Shown: one piece after another, positions 8,637 to 16,816 of the stretch
Numbering within the stretch: the first letter of the stretch is position 1
How the letters are laid out: each line of letters starts with the position of its first letter
Assembly: GCF_008122265.1 (NCBI RefSeq)
Contig: NZ_CP043042.1
Location: 4,340,001 to 4,404,000 of the forward strand
From: Marinobacter fonticola
GTDB taxonomy: Bacteria; Pseudomonadota; Gammaproteobacteria; Pseudomonadales; Oleiphilaceae
Direction of reading: 5' to 3'
DNA: 64,000 nucleotides
The notes under the pieces: model-generated
Told to the model about the DNA's origin: nothing
What the model saw: only the letters and a program-made list of their open reading frames with translations
Databases searched by the model: none
Made by a program: the position numbers and the translations under genes

Positions 8637-8814
8637 CCCAAGTCGTCAAATCGGCTCAGATTAACACTCATAGGTACAGGAAATCCCTGAGTGGATGTGT
8701 AAACCTATGTTTTTGTCCGACAACACGGGCAGGCATAGGCTACCCCGCTTTTACGTCAATCCGTCACTAGTGCACTAGGCCGCTACGGCCAGGCTAAGGA
8801 CAAGGAGATCCGGC

Positions 8815-9465
8815 ATGTTCGAATGGATTAGCCAATACAGCAGCGCCCTCCAGTTTTTCACCAGTCTGGGTACGCTCTTTATCTGGCTGTTTTACGCCCA
8901 GTTACTGTATTCCAACTACAAACGGGACACGCGGCCCCGCGTGCTGATCAACAAGGGCGTCGGCGGCGTTGACCTCGATTCGCCCTGTCTGATCTGCAAC
9001 ATGAGCAAGGAACCGATATTTCTCCAGTGTCTGGTGGTCGAGCTGGAAACCTCTGAGGGTACGTTCTTCGCCCCTGCTACCGATTCCGATGAGGGGCTCG
9101 ATAAAGAGGAAAACCGCAAGAACATGGGGGACCGGACCCGGCAGGGACCGCTTCATGGGGGTAGCTGTATCGAAGTGAAGAACTTCCGCCAGCTCATCAA
9201 TCGGGCGGCCGCCGCCGGTAATCTCTCCGTCGGTAGCGGATTACCTCAGGACCGGGAGGTCGAGTTCCTTTCCGTGCGGCTGACGGTCATTTCCATCTAC
9301 GGTCCGGAAGACCACCCGTTTGGCGCCGCCCGAAGCTTCAGCCTGGATTGGACCAATGGAGACCGTGAGGACCTGAAGATCCAGCCCATGTCACTGGATA
9401 CCGAACGCCTGACGTCGAAAAAGGACAAGGAACAGGTTGCCAAATGGCTGTGGGAATATCTCTAG
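8815..9465 (+). CDS. Hypothetical membrane-anchored protein
   Basis: A 216-aa protein I do not recognise. One membrane helix near the N terminus (FFTSLGTLFIWLFYAQLLY, about residues 14-32) is followed by YKRDTRPRV and a soluble, probably cytoplasmic, beta-rich domain with short motifs CLICNMSKEPIFLQCL and EVEFLSVRLTVISIYGPEDHP. The pattern of short helix, basic linker and a beta domain resembles small membrane-tethered proteins of unknown role. AAGGAG seven bases before the ATG supports the start. It stands alone, convergent with the dehydratase gene. Function unknown. Confidence 0.8.
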   Translation: MFEWISQYSSALQFFTSLGTLFIWLFYAQLLYSNYKRDTRPRVLINKGVGGVDLDSPCLICNMSKEPIFLQCLVVELETSEGTFFAPATDSDEGLDKEENRKNMGDRTRQGPLHGGSCIEVKNFRQLINRAAAAGNLSVGSGLPQDREVEFLSVRLTVISIYGPEDHPFGAARSFSLDWTNGDREDLKIQPMSLDTERLTSKKDKEQVAKWLWEYL

Positions 9466-9484
9466 CGCCCGTTTACACCCGCGT

Positions 9485-9509
9485 GCTGTCTGGCATTAAT
9501 CCAGACAGC
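9485..9509. terminator. Hairpin between convergent genes
   Basis: GCTGTCTGG (9485-9493), a seven-base loop and CCAGACAGC (9501-9509) form a perfect 9-bp stem between the stops of the 8815 and 9496 genes. It overlaps the stop codon of the dehydratase gene. There is no T-run on either side, so it may protect 3' ends or act as a weak bidirectional terminator rather than a canonical one. Confidence 0.45.
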
Positions 9510-10461
9510 GGACGACCTGCTCCAGGTCAAGATTGGCGCCGGTCAGCACCAGCACCGTCTCATCGGGGCTGAAAGCCGCCTTGTTTTCCAGCAGCGCGGC
9601 CAGACCTACACTGGCGCCAGGCTCCACGAACAGGTGCGCATCGGATAGCAGGTGCTGCGTAGCTTGGCGTATGCCGGCTTCGGTCACTGTGACGATGTGA
9701 TCCACCACCTGGCGCGTTGCCGCGAAGGTATGGTTGCCCACCACGGCCGGAGCCAGGCTGGCGGCCCACGTTTCCACCGTATCCAAGGCCGCATCGGCAT
9801 CGTTACGATCCCAAGCGTTGCGCATGGTGGCTGCGCCTTCCGGCTCGACGCCAATCAGTTCAACATCGGGCCTTTCAGATTTCAGCGCCAAGCCCAGGCC
9901 CGATATCAGGCCGCCACCGCCGATGGGGCAGATCACCCGCTTCATATCCGGGCACTGGCGCAGCAGTTCCAGCCCCACCGTCCCCTGGCCGGCCATGACA
10001 CGAGGATCGTTATAGGGGTGGACCAGCGTGAGACCCTGCTTGTCCCGCAATGCATGGCAATGGGCCACCGCCTCCTGGATTGTGCCACGGATGATGACGT
10101 CGGCACCCAGCGCTTCGGTGCGACGGATCTTGAGGGGACTGGAGCCCTCCGGCATCACCACGGTCAAGTGGGTTTTGCGCTGTGCGGCCGCCCAAGCCAG
10201 GGCCAGCGCGTGGTTCCCGGCGGAAACGGTAACCAGGCCATCGCGGAGTTCGTCCTCGTCGGCACCGAGCACCCAGTTCAGCGCACCCCGGGCCTTGAAA
10301 CTACCGGTCCGCTGGAGATTTTCCAGCTTCAGCCAGAGTGGGCCTTCCATCAGCGCATTCAAATCGCTCACGGTAAGCGCCGGCGTTTCCTGCAGATAGG
10401 GGCGGATGCGGGTTTCCGCCTCCTGGATGGTTTGCAAATCCGGTAGCGATGATTCAGTCAT
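9496..10461 (-). CDS. Threonine/serine dehydratase (PLP-dependent)
   Basis: A 321-aa fold-type II PLP enzyme. Lys56 in RTGSFKARGALN is the Schiff-base lysine, SAGNHALALAWAA binds the substrate carboxylate, and CPIGGGGLISGLG forms the phosphate cup. Such enzymes deaminate L-threonine or L-serine to the 2-oxoacid. The protein has only the catalytic domain and lacks the ACT regulatory domain of biosynthetic IlvA, so it resembles the catabolic or YkrP-like short forms. The ATG at 10461 is the only plausible start, although its ribosome site is weak. It is single and convergent with the 8815 gene. Confidence 0.85.
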   Translation of the reverse strand: MTESSLPDLQTIQEAETRIRPYLQETPALTVSDLNALMEGPLWLKLENLQRTGSFKARGALNWVLGADEDELRDGLVTVSAGNHALALAWAAAQRKTHLTVVMPEGSSPLKIRRTEALGADVIIRGTIQEAVAHCHALRDKQGLTLVHPYNDPRVMAGQGTVGLELLRQCPDMKRVICPIGGGGLISGLGLALKSERPDVELIGVEPEGAATMRNAWDRNDADAALDTVETWAASLAPAVVGNHTFAATRQVVDHIVTVTEAGIRQATQHLLSDAHLFVEPGASVGLAALLENKAAFSPDETVLVLTGANLDLEQVVRCLD

Positions 10462-10547
10462 GGCGAAGCCTGTAGACCTGATAGCGGTTAAACGAGATAG
10501 AGATTAACGGCGTCTGATCTTCAGGATGGAACTAAAGTGGCTGTGAT

Positions 10548-11861
10548 TCAAACGGCGTTTGCCTTTGCGTCTTTTTCCACGGACGCCGGGACCGTGAGCA
10601 TGATGAGAAAGCCCGCCACCAAAAACACCAGGATGGTCGCCATTCCCCAGCGCTGACTGCCGGTGAGGCCGGTAACGGTGCCAACCAACAGCGGACCGGC
10701 AAACGCCGTCGCCTTACCGGAGAAGGCGAATAGCCCGAACATCTGGGTCTGCAGGTGCTCTGGCGCCACCCGCGCCAGATAAGAGCGGCTGGCGGATTGC
10801 AGCGGCCCGACGAAAATGCCGAGAATCATGCCCCAGGCCCAGAAACCCACCATGCTTTCCACCAGTAGGATGGCCAAAGCGCTACAGGCCAAACCCACCA
10901 GCGACACCAGCACGGTATTGCGCCCGCCCAGCGCATCGTCGACCCAGGCAAATCCCAAGGCCCCCAAACCGGCCGTCACGTTTAATGCAATTGCAAACTG
11001 CAGGACCTGAGTCTGGTCCATACCAAAGGTGCCCGCTGCATAGACGCCGCCGAAAGTGAACACCGTTGCCAGGCCATCGATATAAAGCATACGGGCGATC
11101 AAAAAGCGCAGAATGTGGCGGTACTGGCGCACGTTTGCAATGGACTCGCGGATCTGCGCTAGACCGGCACGCACCGCTTGCACCGGCTTCAGGTTGCCGC
11201 GCGGACGATCCGGCGTCATGAAGAATACCGGCAACGCAAAAACCAGATACCAGATGGCCACCAGTACAAAGGTGGCCCGCACATGTTCAGCCTGGGCGAC
11301 GTCCAGGCCGAGCCACGCACCCTCCGACTCGATAAAGGCAAACAGCGCCACCACGAGGCTCAGCACCCCGCCCACATAACCCAGGCCCCAACCCCACCCG
11401 GACCACCGGCCCACCTGATGCATCGGCGCCAAATCCGGCAACATGGCGTTATAGAAGATAAAAGCGAACTCGGCCCCAAGGATGCCGGCGCCCACCCAAA
11501 AAGCCGCCAGCCAGAACTGATCCTGCTCGGGGGTGACAAACCACAGCATGCCCGACGCCAGCACGCACAGTAGCGTAAAGCTGATCAGCCAGGGCTTGAG
11601 CCGGCCCGCCTGATCGGCAATAGCGCCGAGAATCGGGGCCAGAATTGCGATGAACAATCCGGAAATACCCACAATGTTGCCCCAGGCTTCGGTCCCGGCA
11701 ACGTCGTCCTGCACCACGGACTGGCTGAAATAGCGGGCGAAGACAAAGGTAAGAATAATGGTAAAGAACGCGCTGTTAGCCCAGTCGTATAAGGCCCAGG
11801 ACCAGAGGGCTCGACGCTGGCCGGGTTGGCGATTGTTCGTCATTGAATGATCGGTTGGCAT
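10548..11861 (-). CDS. MFS transporter, UMF1/Atg22-like family
   Basis: A 437-aa integral membrane protein with about 12 hydrophobic segments. The opening ALWSWALYDWANSAFFTIILT is the hallmark of the UMF1 (unknown major facilitator type 1, Atg22-like) family, and FVGPLQSASRSYLARVAP in the second half is its other conserved loop. Fungal Atg22 exports amino acids from the vacuole; bacterial substrates are not established. The ATG at 11861 has AGGGA six bases upstream; an in-frame TTG at 11882 lies further out. It is followed after an 86-base gap by the dehydratase gene on the same strand, so amino-acid transport is a reasonable but unproven link. Confidence 0.85.
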   Translation of the reverse strand: MPTDHSMTNNRQPGQRRALWSWALYDWANSAFFTIILTFVFARYFSQSVVQDDVAGTEAWGNIVGISGLFIAILAPILGAIADQAGRLKPWLISFTLLCVLASGMLWFVTPEQDQFWLAAFWVGAGILGAEFAFIFYNAMLPDLAPMHQVGRWSGWGWGLGYVGGVLSLVVALFAFIESEGAWLGLDVAQAEHVRATFVLVAIWYLVFALPVFFMTPDRPRGNLKPVQAVRAGLAQIRESIANVRQYRHILRFLIARMLYIDGLATVFTFGGVYAAGTFGMDQTQVLQFAIALNVTAGLGALGFAWVDDALGGRNTVLVSLVGLACSALAILLVESMVGFWAWGMILGIFVGPLQSASRSYLARVAPEHLQTQMFGLFAFSGKATAFAGPLLVGTVTGLTGSQRWGMATILVFLVAGFLIMLTVPASVEKDAKANAV

Positions 11862-12018
11862 CGCAATTCCCTGGCGGCGCAAATTTAAGAAAGGGACAAA
11901 ACATTGATGCCGTGGAGATTAGCACCCGACGGTGACCCACAGCCAATGACCGGGCGATGACAGTCCGGCCGATAACCGCTCGGGGGTACTCCGAGAACAC
12001 GTCAGTACCCCTTATACG

Positions 12019-13098
12019 TCAGTCTCCGGACGATACCTGCTGCAACGTACGGCTGCCGTCGTAGGCGATGCATCGCCCGAATTCTTCCCATGCCGGCTCC
12101 TGATTGGGGCTGGCCAGAAAGCTGTCGCCACGGGAGACGTTAGGTGGGGTTTCGCTATGCAAGCAATTGGCCGCCTTATCCACCGCGACCTGATAGCCAA
12201 ACTGGTTGTTTTCGAACGTGTTGTTGGTGAAGACGTTGTCGCGGCTAAAGCTATTGTCCCAACACAATACCGGGTCGCGGTGCCGCACGGAACACGTCAG
12301 GAAGACGCCCGCCTCGGCATTGCCGGCAATGCGATTATCGGCAAACCGGTTATGCTCGGCATCCGCCAAATAAATCCCATGCGAGCCGTTGTCGGTCACC
12401 ACGTTATTGGAGATCTCGCTGTTATTCAGATATTCCACGGTGATCCCCGCCGCGGTGTTATCCCGGACGATGTTGCCCACCACGCGCGTCGGCCCCGCGC
12501 GATTAAGCGAGATGCCATCCCACTTAGCGCCAGCAATGACGTTGTCTGCGATCCTGACGTCACTGCTATGGTATTCCGTCAATACACAGGCACTGCGGCA
12601 GTCACGGATGTCGAGGTCGGTGAGCTCAATATTCTCGCCACGGCGCACGATCAGTGCGCTGTTACTCAGGTAGGGACGCTCGCTGTTGAATTCCTCGCCG
12701 GCATTGGCGCGCCCACGGATGGCCAAATCCTCCACCGTGACGTTGCGCACGGTCATGTCCGGCTCCTGGTGGTGGACGTCGCCCAAGACCAAGACCGGGC
12801 TCGATACACCTTCCCGCAAGCGCAGAGTGGTGGCGTCCGGTCCCGCACCGCGCAGGGTGACATTGCTACGCTCCAGGTGAAGCATGCCGTCCAGCTGAAA
12901 CTCTCCCGCGGCGAGACAGACAGTCTGGTGGGAGTCGTCCTGCGGCAATCCGTTGAGTACCATGCCGACATTCTCGCCGGGCTTGACCTGCCGGTCGCAT
13001 GCCGCACCGTCATTAGCCAGGGCCAGTTGTGGCAAGGCCAGACAGAGCGACGTCAGCAATCCCGCCCAACACCGGCCCCACATGTTTCTACCGCTCAT
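12019..13098 (-). CDS. Secreted right-handed parallel beta-helix protein
   Basis: A 359-aa exported protein. A signal peptide (WAGLLTSLCLALPQLALA, cleavage near residue 28) is followed by a pectate-lyase/NosD type parallel beta-helix (about residues 80-290) with repeated N-x-V/I turns such as ADNVIAGAKWDGISL, VGNIVRDNTAAGITV, ISNNVVTDNGSHGIYLAD and ADNRIAGNAEAGVFL. Several paired Cys (CRSAC, TCSV, CW) point to disulphides and a periplasmic or extracellular site. The family includes mannuronan epimerases and polysaccharide lyases; no catalytic triad could be assigned. AAGGGAG lies upstream of the ATG. Monocistronic. Confidence 0.8.
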   Translation of the reverse strand: MSGRNMWGRCWAGLLTSLCLALPQLALANDGAACDRQVKPGENVGMVLNGLPQDDSHQTVCLAAGEFQLDGMLHLERSNVTLRGAGPDATTLRLREGVSSPVLVLGDVHHQEPDMTVRNVTVEDLAIRGRANAGEEFNSERPYLSNSALIVRRGENIELTDLDIRDCRSACVLTEYHSSDVRIADNVIAGAKWDGISLNRAGPTRVVGNIVRDNTAAGITVEYLNNSEISNNVVTDNGSHGIYLADAEHNRFADNRIAGNAEAGVFLTCSVRHRDPVLCWDNSFSRDNVFTNNTFENNQFGYQVAVDKAANCLHSETPPNVSRGDSFLASPNQEPAWEEFGRCIAYDGSRTLQQVSSGD

Positions 13099-13312
13099 TC
13101 GTGAATGCTCCCTTGTCCTGAAATCAGCAGCCCCTTACTTTGTACGAATAGTCAGCAGCCTGCCATTAACGAACGCTTAGTTTCCCGTTAATGCGGCGAC
13201 AGCTCCACCATTGGCACGCTCACCGTCAAATGGACCGCATTATCACAGGTCATTGGATTTTGTGCCGGGGCCGCCTAATCTGCTACGCAAATACCAAGGA
13301 AAGGAGGCGCTT

Positions 13313-14008
13313 ATGCTGCCGGATCTGACCCGGGAATGGGCTGACCTGACACCCCGGGAAGCCATTGCCATGCAGCAGGCTCTGGCGAGCCAGGTGTCCA
13401 CAACCGACGACCTGCCGATAGTGAAAACCGTCGCGGGGATCGATGTGGGGTTCGAAAACAAGGAGACCGCCCGGGCTGCTATCGTCGTGCTGTCCTTTCC
13501 CGAGCTGACGCCACTGGAGTACGCGATAGCACGCCTGCCCACGCCGTTTCCTTACGTGCCCGGTTTGCTGTCGTTTCGCGAATGCCCGGTCATCCTGAAA
13601 GCCCTGGATCAACTCAAGATCCAACCGGATTTGTTGCTCTGCGACGGCATGGGCATCGCTCACCCGCGCCGGCTAGGCATTGCCACCCATATCGGCTTGC
13701 TCACGGGTATGCCGAGTATCGGCGTCGGCAAAAGCAGGCTGACAGGCCGACATGGCGACGTTCCGGAAGGCAAAGGGGAATGGACGCCACTAATGGACCG
13801 CGGCGAAGAAATCGGCGCCGTCCTCCGTACCCGTGAAGGGGTCAAACCGCTCTTTATCTCGCCCGGTCACCGCATCAGCCTACCCACGGCTCTCGAATAC
13901 GTAATGGCCTGTGTGACGAAATACCGGTTGCCGGAAACCACCCGTTGGGCCGATGGTGTCGCGTCCGGGCGCGGGCAGCAGTGGCTGAAGGCATTGGAGT
14001 CGCTTTAA
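13313..14008 (+). CDS. nfi: Endonuclease V (deoxyinosine 3' endonuclease)
   Basis: A 231-aa repair nuclease that cleaves the second phosphodiester 3' of deoxyinosine and other deaminated bases. The motifs are all present: metal-binding Asp in VAGIDVGFENK, the wedge-region PYVPGLLSFRECPV, the second Asp in LLCDGMGIAHPRRLGIATH, and SIGVGKSRLTG. The length matches the bacterial family. The ATG at 13313 follows AAGGAGG by five bases; the longer frame upstream has no family similarity. It is convergent with the LigE-type ligase gene, 40 bases away. Confidence 0.93.
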   Translation: MLPDLTREWADLTPREAIAMQQALASQVSTTDDLPIVKTVAGIDVGFENKETARAAIVVLSFPELTPLEYAIARLPTPFPYVPGLLSFRECPVILKALDQLKIQPDLLLCDGMGIAHPRRLGIATHIGLLTGMPSIGVGKSRLTGRHGDVPEGKGEWTPLMDRGEEIGAVLRTREGVKPLFISPGHRISLPTALEYVMACVTKYRLPETTRWADGVASGRGQQWLKALESL

Positions 14009-14048
14009 CCGCTGCGCAGGGTGTAGCTGAGCAGAGCGAACCGAATGA

Positions 14049-14915
14049 TTATTCCCGGACAGGCTCCTCGTCCCGCATCCGCATAAAACTGGCGAACCGA
14101 GGCAGGCCGGTGGATGTCAGCCCAAAAAATTTATAGGTCACCGTCGCGCCGATTGCCGGTGGCCGAGCTCGTTCCTCGTCGCTGAATCCTGTACCCAACT
14201 TAAACTGCCGGCCACCCTCCAATTCCACCACCAACGCACCCAGCATACCTTCGTACTTACCCTGCCCCGGCGTATAGCCAACCACGACGGCCTCGGCATC
14301 CTGATACTGCTTCACTTTCAGCAGGTCATTCGTACGTCCAACATGGTAAAGACTATCGCCCCGGTGGAGCATCAGACCTTCGCCGCCAGCGCTGACAACC
14401 TGACCCAACCTGGCCATCAGGGTTTCGTGGCTGGATGCTTGACGCTGCCCGATCATGCTCAGGTAGGGCGAAGGCGATGGCACCAGCAACTGGCGCATTT
14501 GAGCCACGCGCTCAGAGAACGGCGCCTCGCTCGCCGGCAGGTCAAAGATGCGGTACTGAACCTGCCGCCACTCAGAATCAACAGGCTCCAATTTTCGCAC
14601 CGCGCCGGACACCTCCGCGAAACGGCCACGGCCCATCCATAGCTCGCCATCCAGTGGCTCGCCCGGAAAGTCTGCCGTAAACCATGCGGGTGCATGGAAC
14701 TGATTTCCCTGGCGGGACATCAACCGCTCACCGTTCCAATAAGCGCGCACGCCGTCGAGCTTTTCGCTGACCCAGTAGTGGGTGAGGTCGGGGCCTTGTT
14801 CGTAGGTTTGGGCTAGGGTGAGTTGGGGTTTTTCGGCGTGGAGCCCGAAGGCAGACGACAACAAAACGAGGCTGATTAGCGCAGGCAGCCAGCGTCGGTA
14901 CAACAGAAAGAACAT
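14049..14915 (-). CDS. ligE: Periplasmic ATP-dependent DNA ligase (LigE type)
   Basis: A 288-aa minimal ATP-dependent DNA ligase with a signal peptide (about residues 1-27, cleavage LHA/EK). Motif I SEKLDGVRAYW holds the adenylated Lys52; motif IIIa LDGELWMG, motif IV EGLMLHRGD and motif V LLKVKQYQDAEAVVVGY follow, then a short OB-fold ending VTYKFFGLT. There are no additional DNA-binding domains, as in LigE proteins of Gram-negatives. The export signal suggests action on DNA in the periplasm, for example incoming DNA during natural uptake; that role is from family knowledge. AAGGA precedes the ATG by seven bases. Confidence 0.85.
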   Translation of the reverse strand: MFFLLYRRWLPALISLVLLSSAFGLHAEKPQLTLAQTYEQGPDLTHYWVSEKLDGVRAYWNGERLMSRQGNQFHAPAWFTADFPGEPLDGELWMGRGRFAEVSGAVRKLEPVDSEWRQVQYRIFDLPASEAPFSERVAQMRQLLVPSPSPYLSMIGQRQASSHETLMARLGQVVSAGGEGLMLHRGDSLYHVGRTNDLLKVKQYQDAEAVVVGYTPGQGKYEGMLGALVVELEGGRQFKLGTGFSDEERARPPAIGATVTYKFFGLTSTGLPRFASFMRMRDEEPVRE

Positions 14916-15025
14916 TTCACGATCCTTGTGGTTTCGTTTTCACATTCCGCCAGGGCCCAGCACCCTATCCGTGGATGCTGATAAGCAGACCGAACTGCAA
15001 CGGTCACCGCCGCATTGGGCAGTAC

Positions 15026-15055
15026 GGTAGGTTGGGCTGACGAAGGAAGCCCAAC
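15026..15055 (+). repeat. REP hairpin, left copy beside the RAYT gene
   Basis: A 30-bp palindromic unit: GGTAG followed by GTTGGGCT, a nine-base loop and AGCCCAAC (8-bp perfect stem). The GTAG tetranucleotide directly 5' of the stem is the usual foot of RAYT-linked REP sequences. An exact inverted copy lies at 15623-15652 on the other side of the transposase gene. Confidence 0.9.
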
Positions 15056-15058
15056 GCA

Positions 15059-15592
15059 TTACCTCTCGCCATAACCCACGTCTTCCCCCTCAATCCCAAC
15101 GCCTCCCCAATCCATACCGATCGTTCCCCGCGCAACGTATCCATGCAACGTTGAATGCCGCCAATCGATCGGTCGGTTAACCCACCCATGCTTCACCGGA
15201 TTATAGTGAATGTAGTCGACATGCCGTTTCAGGTCGGCTTCATCCCGGATTTGATGTTCCCAGTACCGCCGCTGCCAAATACCCCTCTCACGCTTATCGC
15301 TCCGACTTTTCCGAATACGCTCTTCTTTCTCCAACCGTCGAGAGAAACCCGCCTTGATCAAAGACCATCGCAGAGGATAATTCGCATCACCGTGAGGCAG
15401 GCGCCAAATAGCATGCAGATGCTCCGGCAAGACCACCATCGCCAGAAGTGAAAAGGGATGCTTCGCTTTCACCTTGTATATGGCATTACGAAGATCATCG
15501 ACATGGCGCACCAATAGGTCCGAGTCGCGTTGGGCTAAGTTGACCGTGAAGAAGTAGGTGCCTCCCTTGGCATTAGCTCGGCGATATTGCAT
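15059..15592 (-). CDS. REP-associated tyrosine transposase (RAYT, Y1/HUH family)
   Basis: A 177-aa single-strand DNA transposase-like enzyme. The HUH motif is LPEHLHAIW (His58 and His60), and the catalytic tyrosine is in HVDYIHYNPVKHG (Tyr127, or possibly Tyr130). Between them is QRRYWEHQIRDEAD, typical of RAYT proteins. RAYTs bind and cleave REP hairpins and are thought to spread them. Here the gene is enclosed by two exact, inverted REP units (15026-15055 and 15623-15652), so both substrate and enzyme are present. The reading frame is intact. The ATG at 15592 is supported by family length. Confidence 0.92.
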   Translation of the reverse strand: MQYRRANAKGGTYFFTVNLAQRDSDLLVRHVDDLRNAIYKVKAKHPFSLLAMVVLPEHLHAIWRLPHGDANYPLRWSLIKAGFSRRLEKEERIRKSRSDKRERGIWQRRYWEHQIRDEADLKRHVDYIHYNPVKHGWVNRPIDWRHSTLHGYVARGTIGMDWGGVGIEGEDVGYGER

Positions 15593-15622
15593 GGTTTTGG
15601 GAAACTTCCTGTATTTGTTTTT

Positions 15623-15652
15623 GTTGGGCTTCCTTCGTCAGCCCAACCTACC
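15623..15652 (-). repeat. REP hairpin, right copy beside the RAYT gene
   Basis: The exact reverse complement of the unit at 15026-15055, again with GTAG beside an 8-bp stem when read on the minus strand. Immediately next to it, 15653-15671, is a degenerate half copy (on the minus strand GGTTAGGTTGGACTGAC), so the element may be a small BIME rather than a single REP. Confidence 0.9.
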
Positions 15653-15700
15653 AAGTCAGTCCAACCTAACCACTGAACTTGACGTTTGAATCGAGCCCGC

Positions 15701-15793
15701 TTAAGCGCTCCAACGTAGGCGTTCGAGGATCGTATCGCTGCGGTAGGCGGTGTAGGCGTAGACGGCCTGTGTCTGTTTCGCCTTATTGATCAC
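15701..15793 (-). pseudogene. 30-codon remnant resembling the start of the adjacent immunity-like gene
   Basis: A GTG at 15793, four bases after the stop of the 339-aa gene, opens a 30-codon frame containing TQAVYAYTAYRSD, which parallels TQAHYTDTAYRSN at the N terminus of that upstream gene (residues 6-18). At DNA level ACACAGGCC is identical in both, and most differences downstream are in third positions. After about 13 residues the similarity stops and a TAA follows. The simplest reading is the truncated 5' end of a second copy of the immunity gene. It could still be expressed, since GGGGTGA lies upstream. Confidence 0.5.
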
Positions 15794-15796
15794 GAC

Positions 15797-16816
15797 CTAT
15801 TCACCCCAGTTGGAACTCCGAACCTTGGCCTCGTTCTCCCGACGTACCGCCTCAAAGGTCTCGTCGTCCATATCAAACCAATAGCGCGGGTCGCGGCCCT
15901 TTTTCGTGTCGTAGGCCCGGGTTGTCGGGTCCAGGGACCGGTAGGCTTCGAACACCGGGACGTCCGGCAGGGGCTTGGTGACATCCATGTACTGACGGAT
16001 CAGATCCCAGTAGGCCAGCACGTCCTGCTTGTTCGTTGTCGCTGCCAGCAACTGGTTCAGGGGTAAGGCCCACTCCCGGGTCTTATGCACCAACATCAGC
16101 CGGTGCCAGATATTGCCCTGGTGGTCCGGCAACGACATCAGGTAGCCCTCCCAGTCGTGGAAGGGGGCCTGGGCCTTTACCTGCCCGGCGGTCTCATCCT
16201 TAGTAATGTCGTCGAACAATGTCACCAGCCCAGTTCGGCGGTTCAACTCCCATAACGGGCCCTTGGGGGAGCGGTAGACGATATGGGGGAACTTCTTTTC
16301 CAAGAAACGGCCGACGCCCCAACACAGGAGCATCGGTAAAAACATGTACAGAAATAACGGGAGTATGCCCTCGTGGAAATAGACGCTGAATGTGGTCGTT
16401 TCATGCTCAATCCACCAACCGTAAGCTAATACGAGCAAGGCAATTGGAAAGAGCCAAATGAAACATATTCGCCCCCCATGCTGCATCCAAAGCAGAGCCC
16501 AACTGGATTTGGGTAGGGTGGCGTAACGGATACATTCCTCGTCCAGCCGGCCAAAGTAGGTATGGCGTTCTACCAGTTCATCAACGCCGTTCTCCTCCTT
16601 TAAGCGTTTATCGTCCCGAAGCCATGAAGGAGACCATAGCGCCAGAAGACTGGGTGGCACCAATCCATAGAGCCGGCCCTTCGTCAACGGCGACCCCATG
16701 GTCCAAGACTTACGAAACACGGCGCCCTGCCGATTGTCCTCAGCCGGTTCCGGCGCCTTGCGATTGCTCCGATAAGCGGTATCGGTGTAATGGGCCTGTG
16801 TTGCCGTCTCGGTCAT
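15797..16816 (-). CDS. Putative T6SS immunity protein, DUF6708-like, two TM helices
   Basis: A 339-aa inner-membrane protein. The N-terminal 115 residues are cytoplasmic, two helices (about 117-135, ICFIWLFPIALLVLAYGWW, and 145-165) form a hairpin, and the C-terminal half is soluble with motifs SPKGPLWELNRRTGLVTLFDD and WYLM-like HDWEGYLMSLP. This layout and the downstream place next to a VasX-like toxin fit the DUF6708 proteins found in such operons. The ATG overlaps the toxin stop (ATGA), so toxin and antidote are translated together. Protection against a membrane-active effector is inferred from position and topology, not shown. Confidence 0.65.
   Translation of the reverse strand: MTETATQAHYTDTAYRSNRKAPEPAEDNRQGAVFRKSWTMGSPLTKGRLYGLVPPSLLALWSPSWLRDDKRLKEENGVDELVERHTYFGRLDEECIRYATLPKSSWALLWMQHGGRICFIWLFPIALLVLAYGWWIEHETTTFSVYFHEGILPLFLYMFLPMLLCWGVGRFLEKKFPHIVYRSPKGPLWELNRRTGLVTLFDDITKDETAGQVKAQAPFHDWEGYLMSLPDHQGNIWHRLMLVHKTREWALPLNQLLAATTNKQDVLAYWDLIRQYMDVTKPLPDVPVFEAYRSLDPTTRAYDTKKGRDPRYWFDMDDETFEAVRRENEAKVRSSNWGE

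Noticed and set aside
12157..13104. Open frame opposite the beta-helix gene
   Set aside because: The minus-strand protein has a signal peptide and repeat pattern; this frame has neither.
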